Shown piece by piece: positions 52,925 to 62,142 of a DNA stretch of 64,000 nucleotides. Position numbers and translations under genes: made by a program. Location of the stretch: contig JAFTXD010000138.1 in assembly GCA_017461775.1 (NCBI GenBank), positions 1-64,000 of the forward strand, written 5' to 3'. A model generated the notes under the pieces. It had not been told where the DNA came from. It searched no databases and was given only the letters and a program-made list of their open reading frames with translations. Every line of letters starts with the position of its first letter. The stretch's first letter is position 1. The DNA comes from Lachnospiraceae bacterium (GTDB taxonomy: Bacteria; Bacillota; Clostridia; Lachnospirales; Lachnospiraceae).

Positions 52925-54409
52925 ATGAACAATTTACCAAAAGTGAAAATTGGTATCGTTGCTGTTAGCCGTGACTGCTTCCCAGAGAGCTTATCCGTTA
53001 ACAGAAGAAAAGCTTTAGTAGAGGCTTACAAGGCAAAATATGATGAAGTGGACATTTACGAGTGTCCTGTTTGTATCGTTGAGAGCGAAATCCATATGGT
53101 ACAGGCATTAGAGGATATTAAGGCAGCAGGATGTAACGCACTTTGCGTATATCTTGGTAACTTCGGTCCTGAAATTTCCGAGACATTACTTGCTAAGCAT
53201 TTTGATGGTCCTGCAATGTATATTGCAGCAGCAGAGGAGAGTCAGGCTGACCTTATGGACGGTCGTGGAGACGCTTACTGCGGTATGTTAAATGCAAGCT
53301 ACAACTTAAAATTACGTGGTGTGAAAGCATACATCCCTGAATACCCTGTAGGTACTGCAGAGGAATGTGCAGATATGATTAACGAGTTCGTGCCTATCGC
53401 AAGAGCCATCGTTGGTCTTAAGAGTCTGAAGATTATTTCTTTTGGTCCTAGACCGTTAAACTTCCTTGCTTGTAACGCTCCTATCCAGCAGCTTTACAAT
53501 ATCGGCGTAGAGATTGAAGAGAACTCAGAGCTTGACTTATTCGAAGCATTCAATAAGCATGCAGATGACCCTAGAATTCCTGCAAAGATTAAGGAAATGG
53601 AAGAAGAGCTTGGCGCAGGCAATATGAAGCCGGAGGTTCTTCCTAAATTAGCTCAGTATGAGTTAACTTTACTTGACTGGGTAGAGGAGCACAGAGGATA
53701 TCGTGAGTACGTTGCCATCGCCGGTAAATGCTGGCCTGCATTCCAGACTCAGTTTGGATTCGTACCTTGCTACGTTAACAGCCGTTTAACCGGCATGGGC
53801 ATCCCTGTTTCCTGTGAAGTAGATATTTACGGATGTTTATCAGAGTTCATCGGTACCTGCGTAAGTGCAGATGCAGTTACTCTTCTTGATATTAACAACT
53901 CTGTACCTGCAGATATGTACAAGGAGTCTATCGAAGGCAAGTTTGATTATACTCACAAGGATACCTTCATGGGCTTCCACTGTGGAAATACCACTACCAA
54001 GAAGCTGGCATTCTGCAGCATGAAGTATCAGAAGATTATGGCTAGAAACCTTCCGGTAGAGGTTACCAACGGAACTCTTGAGGGTGACATTGTGCCTGGC
54101 GACATCACCTTCTATCGCCTGCAGTCCACCGCTGACTGCAAGCTTCGTGCTTATATTGCACAGGGTGAGGTTCTTCCGGTTGCTACCAAGTCCTTCGGTG
54201 GTATTGGTGTATTCGCTATTCCTGAGATGGGCAGATTCTATCGTCATGTTCTTATAGAGAAGAATTATCCTCATCACGGTGCAGTTGCATTCGGCCACTA
54301 TGGAAAGGCATTATACGAGGTATTCAAGTTCATCGGCGTTCCTGTAGAGGACTTAAACTACAACCAGCCTAAGAGCTTACCATATCCTACCGAGAATCCA
54401 TTTGCATAA
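52925..54409 (+). CDS. L-fucose/L-arabinose isomerase family protein
   Basis: 494 residues from the ATG at 52925 (GGAGGG 8 bases upstream; earlier in-frame ATGs are badly spaced or in the promoter). The N-terminal two-thirds has the FucI/AraA-type Rossmann domains (KIGIVAVSRDCFPESLSVNRRKA, CPVCIVESEIHMVQALEDIK). The C-terminal domain carries GFHCGNTTTKKL and DITFYRLQSTADCKLRAYIAQGEVL. It should interconvert an aldose and ketose using a divalent metal. With xylulokinase beside it and no xylA in the window, it may feed XylB; the actual sugar is unknown. Codons look strongly biased, suggesting high expression. Confidence 0.85.
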   Translation: MNNLPKVKIGIVAVSRDCFPESLSVNRRKALVEAYKAKYDEVDIYECPVCIVESEIHMVQALEDIKAAGCNALCVYLGNFGPEISETLLAKHFDGPAMYIAAAEESQADLMDGRGDAYCGMLNASYNLKLRGVKAYIPEYPVGTAEECADMINEFVPIARAIVGLKSLKIISFGPRPLNFLACNAPIQQLYNIGVEIEENSELDLFEAFNKHADDPRIPAKIKEMEEELGAGNMKPEVLPKLAQYELTLLDWVEEHRGYREYVAIAGKCWPAFQTQFGFVPCYVNSRLTGMGIPVSCEVDIYGCLSEFIGTCVSADAVTLLDINNSVPADMYKESIEGKFDYTHKDTFMGFHCGNTTTKKLAFCSMKYQKIMARNLPVEVTNGTLEGDIVPGDITFYRLQSTADCKLRAYIAQGEVLPVATKSFGGIGVFAIPEMGRFYRHVLIEKNYPHHGAVAFGHYGKALYEVFKFIGVPVEDLNYNQPKSLPYPTENPFA

Positions 54410-54423
54410 GGATACATAATCGG

Positions 54424-54455
54424 CTCCCCAAGTCGCATGGCTTGGGGAGTTTTTT
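54424..54455 (+). terminator. Intrinsic terminator of xylB-isomerase unit
   Basis: Perfect CTCCCCAAG/CTTGGGGAG stem, 8-base loop, six T. Confidence 0.92.
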
Positions 54456-54471
54456 GGAAAAGGAGTCGGAC

Positions 54472-55650
54472 ATGTTTAACTACAAAGAGCGAGTAGACAA
54501 ATTAATTAATGACGAGATTGCAGCAGGCCAGATTGCTGGGGCAAATCTGATGGTGATCAAGGATGGAGAGGAGAAGTTCTTTTGTTCTTACGGGCAGATG
54601 GACATGGAAAATGGGAAAGAGATGAGGCGTGACACCATCTTCCGTATGTTCTCCATGAGTAAGCCGGTGACTGCGGCAGCAGTGATGATTTTAGAGGAAA
54701 GAGGAGAGATAGACCTTAGAGATGAGGTGAGCAAGTATTTGCCGGAATTCCACGGACAGAAGGTGTGGACGAAGGATGGTCTTGTGGATGCAGAGCGTGA
54801 CATCACCCTCTGGGATTGTCTGAATATGACCACCGGTATCCCATATCCCCATCCATGGAGCGAGGTGGGAATTCAGATGGATGAGCTTTTCAAGGAGCTG
54901 ATTGGGGCAAGACTGGATGGCAATTCTCCGGATACCAGAGAATATGTGCGCCGTATTGCAGAGATTCCCTTGGAGTTTCAACCGGGAAAGAAATGGATGT
55001 ACGGATTATCTGCGGATATCTTAGGCGCTGTGGTGGAAGTGGTCAGTGGCAAGAAATACGGACAGTTTTTGCAGGAGGAAATTTTTGGTCCCCTTGGAAT
55101 GAAGGATACCGGTTTTTATGTGCCCGAGGAGAAAAAAGATCGTTTTGCCAAGCTCTATAGCTACGAGGAAGACCTTGGAAAGCTGGCTTTATTTGAGAAA
55201 AGCCATTTGGGAGAATACTATGGCGAAGATGTGCAATTTGAGTCCGGGGGCGCGGGACTGGTTTCTACCATTGATGATTACAGTAAATTTGCACAGATGA
55301 TGGTGAATAAAGGTATCTACAACGGTATCAGAATCCTTGGGGAGAAGACTGTGGAGTTTATGACGCAGAATCGTCTGGCCGATGACCAGAGAGAGGATTA
55401 TTGTTGGGACAGTACTAAGGGCTATGGCTATGGTTGTCTGATGCGTGTGCTGGAGGATCAGGGAGTGGCAGGAACCATCGGCGATATCGGTGAGTATGGC
55501 TGGGACGGCTGGACCGGTAATTATGTGACTATGAATCCCAAGGAAAATATGGTATTCTTGTACTACATACAAAAATGCGGCGCGGGCTTTACGAACCTTA
55601 CCAGAAAGCTTCGTGACGTAACTTATGCAAATTTGCAGAATTGGAAGTAG
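54472..55650 (+). CDS. Class C beta-lactamase-type serine hydrolase
   Basis: 392 residues from the ATG at 54472 with AAGGAG upstream. SxxK motif SMSK at residues 61-64 within FRMFSMSKPVTAAAVMIL, and the second active-site tyrosine region WMYGLSADILG near 180. No signal peptide, so it is cytoplasmic, unlike true AmpC. Members act as esterases, peptidases or amidases; antibiotic hydrolysis is not expected from location. Its stop is 6 bases before the ABC-F start. Confidence 0.85.
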   Translation: MFNYKERVDKLINDEIAAGQIAGANLMVIKDGEEKFFCSYGQMDMENGKEMRRDTIFRMFSMSKPVTAAAVMILEERGEIDLRDEVSKYLPEFHGQKVWTKDGLVDAERDITLWDCLNMTTGIPYPHPWSEVGIQMDELFKELIGARLDGNSPDTREYVRRIAEIPLEFQPGKKWMYGLSADILGAVVEVVSGKKYGQFLQEEIFGPLGMKDTGFYVPEEKKDRFAKLYSYEEDLGKLALFEKSHLGEYYGEDVQFESGGAGLVSTIDDYSKFAQMMVNKGIYNGIRILGEKTVEFMTQNRLADDQREDYCWDSTKGYGYGCLMRVLEDQGVAGTIGDIGEYGWDGWTGNYVTMNPKENMVFLYYIQKCGAGFTNLTRKLRDVTYANLQNWK

Positions 55651-55656
55651 TAATAC

Positions 55657-57516
55657 ATGAATATTTTAACAGTAGAAAATCTTACAAAAGCTTACGGAGA
55701 ACGTAAGCTTTTTGATGGAGCAGGCTTTTATTTACAGGAAGGGGAAAAGGCTGGAATTCTGGGTATTAACGGAACCGGGAAATCCACTCTTTTAAAGATT
55801 ATTGCAGGTCTGGAGGAACCGGATGAGGGTACGGTAATTAAGGCAAATCATGTGGTGATTAACTACCTTCCCCAGAACCCGGAGTTTGTTCCGGAAATGA
55901 ATGTAATTGATGCCGTAGTAAAGGCTGTTATGGATACCAGAAGGCAAAAGGGAGAGGATCCCCATCTTTTGCAGATGGAGGAGGCTACTTGCGCGGCGGA
56001 GGCCAAGACTATGCTGACCAGGCTGGGAGTTTATGAGTTTGACCAGACCTGTGGGCAGCTGTCGGGAGGTCAGCGAAAAAGACTGGCTTTGGTTTCTGTG
56101 CTTCTATCCCCTGCGGATATTCTGGTACTGGATGAGCCTACCAACCATCTGGACAACGAGATGGCGGACTGGCTGGAGGAAACCTTAAAGAAGCGTAAGG
56201 GAGCCATTATCATGGTAACCCACGACCGTTACTTCCTGGACAGTGTATCCAATCGTATCATTGAGGTGGATAAGGGAAAAATCTATAGCTACAGCACCAA
56301 TTATTCCGGTTTTCTGGAGTTAAAGACCCAGAGAGAGGAAATGGAGGAGGCTTCTTTTAGAAAGCGTAATTCTATTCTCCGGGTGGAGCTGGAATGGGTG
56401 AAGCGCGGTGCCAGGGCCCGCAGCACTAAGCAGAAAGCAAGGCTGGAGAGATATGAGGAACTGAAAAATCAGACCGGTCCGGTAAAGGATGGACAGGTGG
56501 AACTATCCTCCGTAGTATCCAGACTGGGAAGAACTACGGTAGAGCTGGAGAATCTCAGCAAGGCTTACGGGGATAAGGTACTGATAAAGGATTTCACCTA
56601 CTTTTTCTTAAAGGATGACCGTATCGGCTTTATTGGGAAGAATGGTTGTGGTAAGTCCACGCTGATGAAGATGATTGCCGGTCTGGAGCAGCCGGACAGC
56701 GGTACGATTACCATTGGTCAGACGGTCCGGTTAAGCTATTATGGACAGGAAATTGATGCTGCCACCATGAATCCGGAGCAGCGTGTGATTGACTATATCC
56801 GAGACACCGCTGAATATGTGGACACCGGGGACGGAAAAATAAGTGCTGCCAGAATGCTGGAGAGATTTTTGTTTGCCGGAGAGGATCAATATGGTCTGAT
56901 AGGGAAATTGTCCGGTGGCGAAAAGAGAAGACTGTATCTTTGTAAGGTGCTGATGGAAGCTCCCAATGTGCTGATTCTGGATGAGCCTACCAATGATTTG
57001 GATATTTCGACCTTGCAGATTCTGGAAAACTATCTGGACAATTTTCAGGGAATTGTAATCGTGGTATCCCATGACCGTTATTTTCTGGACAGAACCGTGC
57101 GAAGAGTTTTCTCTTTTGAAGAGGGCGGTCTGCTGCAGCAGTCCGAGGGTGGATACACAGATTATGTAAACCAGAAAGCAGAAAAAGAAGTTGTTTCTCA
57201 GGAAAAAAGAGCAAAAAATGACGATGAGGCAGAAGTACCAAAAACGGACCGAAATAATTGGAATGCCGGACGGCAAAGAAAGTTAAAATTTACTTTCCAA
57301 GAGCAGCGGGATTATGATATCATAGAGGAAGAAATAGCAAAGATTGAAGAAAAGATACAAAAGATAGAATCAGAAATCCCCAAGGTTTCCAGAGACTTCG
57401 TGAAGCTGAATGAGCTGATGAAGGAAAAGGAAGAGCTGGAAAAGCAGCTGGAGATGAAGATGGACCGCTGGATGTATTTGGAAGATTTGGCGGCCAGAAT
57501 TAAAAACGGGGAATGA
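55657..57516 (+). CDS. ABC-F family ATPase (Uup-like)
   Basis: 619 residues with two ABC domains and no membrane segments. First Walker A GINGTGKSTLLKIIAG, signature LSGGQRKRLALV, Walker B DILVLDEPTNHLDNE. Second Walker A GKNGCGKSTLMKMIAG, signature LSGGEKRRLYLCK, Walker B VLILDEPTNDLD. The interdomain linker (about 225-300) is charged and helical. The C-terminus (about 540-619) is a long coiled coil with KIEEKIQKIESEIPKV, typical of Uup rather than the antibiotic-resistance ABC-Fs. Acts on ribosomes or DNA junctions; drug resistance is not indicated. Confidence 0.93.
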   Translation: MNILTVENLTKAYGERKLFDGAGFYLQEGEKAGILGINGTGKSTLLKIIAGLEEPDEGTVIKANHVVINYLPQNPEFVPEMNVIDAVVKAVMDTRRQKGEDPHLLQMEEATCAAEAKTMLTRLGVYEFDQTCGQLSGGQRKRLALVSVLLSPADILVLDEPTNHLDNEMADWLEETLKKRKGAIIMVTHDRYFLDSVSNRIIEVDKGKIYSYSTNYSGFLELKTQREEMEEASFRKRNSILRVELEWVKRGARARSTKQKARLERYEELKNQTGPVKDGQVELSSVVSRLGRTTVELENLSKAYGDKVLIKDFTYFFLKDDRIGFIGKNGCGKSTLMKMIAGLEQPDSGTITIGQTVRLSYYGQEIDAATMNPEQRVIDYIRDTAEYVDTGDGKISAARMLERFLFAGEDQYGLIGKLSGGEKRRLYLCKVLMEAPNVLILDEPTNDLDISTLQILENYLDNFQGIVIVVSHDRYFLDRTVRRVFSFEEGGLLQQSEGGYTDYVNQKAEKEVVSQEKRAKNDDEAEVPKTDRNNWNAGRQRKLKFTFQEQRDYDIIEEEIAKIEEKIQKIESEIPKVSRDFVKLNELMKEKEELEKQLEMKMDRWMYLEDLAARIKNGE

Positions 57517-57532
57517 TTCACAGGAGAAACAC

Positions 57533-58918
57533 ATGAGTGAGCAGTTGAAACAGGAACAGGTATTGGCTCATTCTTTTGCCAGTACGGAAGCCGGAAGAGA
57601 CGAGCTTTATATGTACTCTCTTCGTAAGATGGCTGATGAAAATGTACATAAAGATGTGAATCTGATTACCAATTTACCGACACTTAGAGCATTTTTCTAT
57701 ACGGGGGACGAGGTCATGATGGAGCATTCCAACGTGGAGTTTGCCCTTGTAGTGTTGGATATTGCTCAGTTTAAGGCAGTAAACGAGTTCTGCGGACGAA
57801 GTGCGGGAGATTATGTACTTAAGCAGATTTCGAATGCGTTGTTCCGCATGATGGAAACCAGACCATTGACCCATGCCTGTCATATGAGAGCGGATATTTT
57901 TATGCTTTTGACTCCTTATTATGGACAGGACGATATCGTTGGTGTTGTCAATGAAATAAAGACTGCGATTGATAATATCGAGGTGGACTGTAAGCTGTTG
58001 CCGGCTTTTGGTATTTGTACTACGATTAACAATGGGCGTGCAACCAGTTATTTGAAGGACTGCGCAACCAGAGCACTGAATACCATTAAGGGAAAATTCT
58101 ATGCCAGCTACGCATTTTTTGATGAGGAAATGCGTACCAAGCAGCTGAAGAATAAAAAGATTGAGAACGAAATCGTACCAGCCTTGAAGAACGGGGAATT
58201 GAAGCTTTTCGTACAGCCTAAGGTGGATATGACCACTGGTAGGATTGTAGGTGGCGAGGCGTTGGTTCGTTGGGTGAGACCGGATAATTCCATGGTTTCT
58301 CCGGGAGATTTTATTCCGGTACTGGAGACGGACGGCTTTATTATCAATGTGGATTACTATATGTGGGAGCAGGTTTTTGCTTTCATTGCGGATATGCTGG
58401 AAAAGAGACAGCAGCCCGTGCCTATTTCCATTAATGTGTCCAGAGTTCATGCCTATGATACAGATTTTATGCAGGTATTGAAGGAGCTTAGTGAGAAGTA
58501 TGATGTTCCGGCTACCTATGTACCATTAGAGCTTACCGAAAGTGCTTTCTCTGATAACGAGAATATGATGTATGACTGTATGCGTGAGCTTCGTAAGCAG
58601 GGATTTAAGGTATCCATGGACGACTATGGTACAGGATACTCCAACATGCGTATGCTGAAAAATGAGCCCGTAGATGAGATTAAGGTGGATCGTGCCTTTG
58701 TCAATGATATCGATAGTCAGAAGGGGCGAATTATTTTAAAGCATACTCTCGGAATGTTGAAGGAGCTTGGTGCCAATATTATTATCGAGGGCGTAGAGAC
58801 AGAAGCGCAGAAGGATTTCCTCATTGAGTGCGGATGTAAGAAGGCTCAGGGCTTCTTATTCTATAGGCCTATGCCGGTAGAGCAGTTCAAAGAATTGATT
58901 TTAGAATCAGCCAGGTAA
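57533..58918 (+). CDS. GGDEF-EAL protein, probable c-di-GMP phosphodiesterase
   Basis: 461 residues, no membrane segment. GGDEF domain at about 40-195, but the signature is replaced by MRADIFMLL, so cyclase activity should be lost. EAL domain at about 205-455 keeps the catalytic set: GGEALVRW, NVSRVHAYD, ELTESAF, DDYGTGYSN, IKVDRAFV, EGVETEAQ and QGFLFYRPM. It should hydrolyse c-di-GMP to pGpG. The degenerate GGDEF may bind GTP as an activator, as known in some hybrids. A Tad pilus operon lies just downstream, so c-di-GMP control of attachment is a reasonable inference. Confidence 0.92.
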   Translation: MSEQLKQEQVLAHSFASTEAGRDELYMYSLRKMADENVHKDVNLITNLPTLRAFFYTGDEVMMEHSNVEFALVVLDIAQFKAVNEFCGRSAGDYVLKQISNALFRMMETRPLTHACHMRADIFMLLTPYYGQDDIVGVVNEIKTAIDNIEVDCKLLPAFGICTTINNGRATSYLKDCATRALNTIKGKFYASYAFFDEEMRTKQLKNKKIENEIVPALKNGELKLFVQPKVDMTTGRIVGGEALVRWVRPDNSMVSPGDFIPVLETDGFIINVDYYMWEQVFAFIADMLEKRQQPVPISINVSRVHAYDTDFMQVLKELSEKYDVPATYVPLELTESAFSDNENMMYDCMRELRKQGFKVSMDDYGTGYSNMRMLKNEPVDEIKVDRAFVNDIDSQKGRIILKHTLGMLKELGANIIIEGVETEAQKDFLIECGCKKAQGFLFYRPMPVEQFKELILESAR

Positions 58919-58934
58919 ACTGGCTGATTTTTTT
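58905..58934 (+). terminator. Intrinsic terminator of EAL gene
   Basis: AATCAGCCAG/CTGGCTGATT around GTAAA (which holds the stop codon), then seven T. Confidence 0.9.
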
Positions 58935-58936
58935 GC

Positions 58937-58965
58937 TTGACAAGTCTAGCGAACTAGCGTATACT
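58937..58965 (+). promoter_or_regulatory. Promoter of Tad operon
   Basis: TTGACA, 17 bases, TATACT, immediately after the terminator T-run. The spacer contains a direct repeat CTAGCGAA-CTAGCG. The leader to 59042 is T-rich; the only Shine-Dalgarno-like sequence (AGGAAGGG) lies about 16-20 bases before the ATG. Confidence 0.82.
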
Positions 58966-59041
58966 GCAATTACACATTTCTCCAATATTTCCCCATTTCC
59001 CCGCTATAATTATATATCAGGAAGGGTGTGGTTTCTTTTTT

Positions 59042-60178
59042 ATGACGGATTTATTAAATCGTCTTGTAGAAGATTATTCCACCAAGAAGCAGTCTTCATT
59101 GATTCAGATGAAGAAGGGCATTATCAGCAGGGAGAATTTTCTACAGGAAGCATCTGGGTATGTGCAGATGCAATATGGAATCAGTGGCGATAAACTGAAG
59201 GAGCTGATGGAATTATTTGAGCAGTATATCTTCGGTTATTCCCGGATTTCACCACTGATTGATGATGAGACGATATCGGATATACGTATCATCAGTCATG
59301 ACAATATCCGCGTGAAGCGGCAGGGCAGGCGTATGGCCTCAGAAATTTCATTTCCGACGGGCAGAGAGTACCGTCAATTTGTAGACTATGTAGCTACAAA
59401 GAATCAAGTCAACATATCTAATTTAAACGCAATCCAGCGTTTCACTGATTCGGATTCTCATCCGGATTTCATTCTCAGATTTACAATTTCAATGCCTCTT
59501 GTAAATACCTACAATGAGCCTTATTTATGTATCCGAAAGGTTCCCAGGAAATTCCCGGAAATGCGGGATTTAATCAAGGCCGGGATGCTTTCACAGGAGC
59601 TTGCAGAGACGCTGATTGCGCGTTTTAGGCAGGGGTCCACTTTGATATGCGGGGGAAACTCCTCGGGGAAGACAACTCTATTAAATGCTTTGAAGGAAAC
59701 CCTGCCGGACAATATGGCCATATTGGTGACCCAGCAGGCGGATGAGCTTACCACCAAGCGGCATCCGGATATGATGTTTTTGCATTCTTTGCCCGGCAGT
59801 GGGGAAAGTCAGGTGAATTATGATTTGAAAAACATCAGCATTGCGGGACTTACCATGGATGTGGACTTTTTCATCATTGGAGAGGTGAAAGGGGACGAGG
59901 CGTTGTATTTGTTAAATGCTGCGTATACCGGCCAGCTATGTGCGGCCACCATTCATGCCCCCTCTGCGGACAAAGCCACTACCAAGTTGGTGGATTACGC
60001 CATGCAGGGGAGCAGATACACCAGAAATGAGCTAATGAAGATGATGGAATGCTTTGATACCTGCATTTTCATGGAGCATTATAAGGTATCACAGGTCTAT
60101 GCCGGGGAGGGCTGGGACGAGAAATGTGAAGAAATCAGATACCGAAAAATCTGGGAATGGGGGGATGAGAGTGATTAA
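59042..60178 (+). CDS. tadA: Tad/CpaF-type secretion ATPase
   Basis: 378 residues. Powers Tad/Flp pilus assembly. N-terminal helical domain (about 1-75), SPLIDDETISDIRIISHDNIRVKRQG typical of CpaF, Walker A LICGGNSSGKTTLLNAL near residue 204 (Asn-Ser-Ser instead of Gly-Thr-Gly), Walker B VDFFIIGEVKGDEALYLL near 280, His-box TIHAPSADKATTKLV. First gene of the Tad operon; the start is the only ATG available although its ribosome binding site is distant. Confidence 0.9.
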   Translation: MTDLLNRLVEDYSTKKQSSLIQMKKGIISRENFLQEASGYVQMQYGISGDKLKELMELFEQYIFGYSRISPLIDDETISDIRIISHDNIRVKRQGRRMASEISFPTGREYRQFVDYVATKNQVNISNLNAIQRFTDSDSHPDFILRFTISMPLVNTYNEPYLCIRKVPRKFPEMRDLIKAGMLSQELAETLIARFRQGSTLICGGNSSGKTTLLNALKETLPDNMAILVTQQADELTTKRHPDMMFLHSLPGSGESQVNYDLKNISIAGLTMDVDFFIIGEVKGDEALYLLNAAYTGQLCAATIHAPSADKATTKLVDYAMQGSRYTRNELMKMMECFDTCIFMEHYKVSQVYAGEGWDEKCEEIRYRKIWEWGDESD

Positions 60179-61106
60179 GATATGTTTGTTCGCCGAGCTG
60201 CTGACATTTTTCGGGCTGTTGTTTTATCTGATGGCCAGAAAGCGGTTTTTAAGCAGTCTCATATATCTTGCACAGGATTCCATGGAGCAGATGGCAAGGA
60301 GGAGGGCAGCGGATTACCAAAACAGTCTTCTTCTGCAGTATCGCCGCAAAGGGCTTTTGTACCGAATGGAAAAGGCTCTGATATACAGCGGTATCGGAAT
60401 CCGTTATCCACGGCTTACCCCGGAAATTGCAATTACCATTTGCCTTGTAGCGGGTGGGGCATTGTATTTTGCATGTGTACTTGCGGGGCTGCCCTGGTGG
60501 TTTGGAGGAGTGTTGACGTTATTTGCTTATTTAGGGATATATGTGGTTTTTCAGGCGCTTATGCTCCGGAATTTCCGCAGAACGGATGAGGAGCTTTTGA
60601 AATTTTTGGATTTTCTGGGGAACTACAGTATTACCTCTGGGGAGATTACCTCCATACTGCGACAAATCAGTGGATATATGCGGGAACCCTTAAGGACAGT
60701 GCTGGAGGAAGGCTATTATGAGGCGCAAACCTTGGGAAATATAGGACTTGCTCTGATGCAGATGGCGGAGAAAATCCAGCATCCCAAATTTAAGGAGCTG
60801 ATTTATAACCTGGAGATAACCCTGCGGTATTCTGCAGATTTTACGGTACTGGTGGGACAGAGCAGGAAAAGTGTGCGGGAGGACATAAGGCTCCGCCGGG
60901 AGCGAAAAAATATGGCGAAGGAGGCCTGGATAAACATACTGATACTGGGCGTTATGACAGTGGTAATTCTGAAAGCGGTGGAGGCATTGATTGGTGTACC
61001 GGTCACCCAGGTGATTACCCAGACTCTGGTAGGGAAGGGATGCGTCATCGGAATATGTGTGATTTTACTCCTCTTTGGACTACAGGTCAGAAAAATATCG
61101 ACATAG
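60165..61106 (+). CDS. tadB: TadB-like type II secretion F-domain protein
   Basis: 313 residues from the ATG at 60165, overlapping the ATPase gene by 14 bases; the longer ORF from 60054 lies inside that gene. N-terminal membrane segment, two central segments (EIAITICLVAGGALYFACVL and FGGVLTLFAYLGIYVVF), T2SSF cytoplasmic domain at about 145-270 (ELLKFLDFLGNYSITSGEITSIL), and C-terminal segment (VIGICVILLLFGLQV). Inner-membrane platform of the pilus. Confidence 0.82.
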   Translation: MRVIKICLFAELLTFFGLLFYLMARKRFLSSLIYLAQDSMEQMARRRAADYQNSLLLQYRRKGLLYRMEKALIYSGIGIRYPRLTPEIAITICLVAGGALYFACVLAGLPWWFGGVLTLFAYLGIYVVFQALMLRNFRRTDEELLKFLDFLGNYSITSGEITSILRQISGYMREPLRTVLEEGYYEAQTLGNIGLALMQMAEKIQHPKFKELIYNLEITLRYSADFTVLVGQSRKSVREDIRLRRERKNMAKEAWINILILGVMTVVILKAVEALIGVPVTQVITQTLVGKGCVIGICVILLLFGLQVRKIST

Positions 61107-61118
61107 GGAGAGTGTGTA

Positions 61119-61946
61119 ATGGAAATGTGGATAAAAATAGCGGAAATGGGGATTGCAGTGTGTATATTTGCAGGTTTTGGGGGTTGGCTGCCCGGATGGA
61201 ATCCGGTAGGACGTGTAATAAATGCATATGACAATATCTGTATGCTCTTGAAAAAATACTCCGGACCAATATGGAGCTATGACAGATGGGACAGTTTTCT
61301 TAGAAAGAATGGGGCGAAATATCATTTGGGGAAATGGATAACTCCCTTTTCGTTTTTGGGAATCAGTTTTCTTGCGGGGCTCTTGGGACTTTTTTTCGGA
61401 GCATACATGGGTGGTATTGCGGCAGTGATAATGGCGGCTGCAGGGATTTTTCTTCCCGGCATCTACATTGAGTATGCCAATGGAAAGGACAATAGGGAGA
61501 TGTTCACGGAGCTGGACCTTATTTATTGTGCGCTGGGGATACAGATTCGGGCAGGAGTTTATGTGACCGATGCATTGGCGGAATGCTATGGGCGGGTGTC
61601 TCAAGTACGCCTGCGGGAAGGGCTGGAGATGCTTTCGGGAGATATTGTGATGAAGGCGGATTTGGATGATGCGCTGGAAAGATTTCAGGGAAGCTTTAAC
61701 AATCGATACATTGATACTCTTTGCATTACCATTTTGCAGGCCATGGAATCCGGGCAGGCAGTGGAGCTCTTAGGGGATATCGGAGAACAGATTAAGGAAA
61801 TGGAGCTGCTCATGCAGAGTCGCAAGAAGGAGCAGCTGGACAGGCGGGTGACATTTTATCAATTGGGCATTTTTGCGCTGGTGCTGGTACTTACTTTGTA
61901 TGCCTGCATAACGCATTTGTTTGAAACATCATTTTTTTTCGGATAA
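61119..61946 (+). CDS. tadC: TadC-like type II secretion F-domain protein
   Basis: 275 residues. Membrane segments at about 5-25, 70-105 (FSFLGISFLAGLLGLFFGAYM) and 250-270 (LGIFALVLVLTLYACITHLF). The F domain at about 125-245 includes LDLIYCALGIQIRAGVYVTDALAECY and AMESGQAVELLGDIGEQIKEMELL. Second platform protein of the Tad system, 12 bases after tadB. Confidence 0.85.
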   Translation: MEMWIKIAEMGIAVCIFAGFGGWLPGWNPVGRVINAYDNICMLLKKYSGPIWSYDRWDSFLRKNGAKYHLGKWITPFSFLGISFLAGLLGLFFGAYMGGIAAVIMAAAGIFLPGIYIEYANGKDNREMFTELDLIYCALGIQIRAGVYVTDALAECYGRVSQVRLREGLEMLSGDIVMKADLDDALERFQGSFNNRYIDTLCITILQAMESGQAVELLGDIGEQIKEMELLMQSRKKEQLDRRVTFYQLGIFALVLVLTLYACITHLFETSFFFG

Positions 61947-61961
61947 GAAAGGACAGGAATT

Positions 61962-62141
61962 ATGAAGAATAAGAAACTTACAGTATTAAAAAAGAGTAGT
62001 GGAATTGATGGTATTTTAGTGACTGCGGGGCTTTGTATTATTGCCCTTCTTCTCTGTGTGGTGATGAAGGATAGTCTGACTACCTTCATTACTACGATTG
62101 TACAGAGCCTTACCACAAAAGCCACAGGCATTTTGGGGTAG
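61962..62141 (+). CDS. Flp1-like pilin, 59 residues
   Basis: 59 codons with AAGGACAGGAA just upstream. Cationic start KNKKLTVLKKSSGIDG followed by the hydrophobic helix ILVTAGLCIIALLLCVVM and a Thr/Lys-rich tail ending TKATGILG. This fits the Flp1-like pilin domain of clostridial Tad operons. The G-I-D-G before the helix could be the prepilin processing region, but the usual Gly-Phe-Glu site is absent, so processing is uncertain. Position between tadC and the TadE-like gene is as expected for the major pilin. Confidence 0.8.
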   Translation: MKNKKLTVLKKSSGIDGILVTAGLCIIALLLCVVMKDSLTTFITTIVQSLTTKATGILG

Positions 62142-62142
62142 C

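Noticed and set aside
58933..59193. 86-codon plus-strand ORF overlapping the tadA start
   Set aside because: It begins inside the promoter -35 region and overlaps the clear tadA frame.
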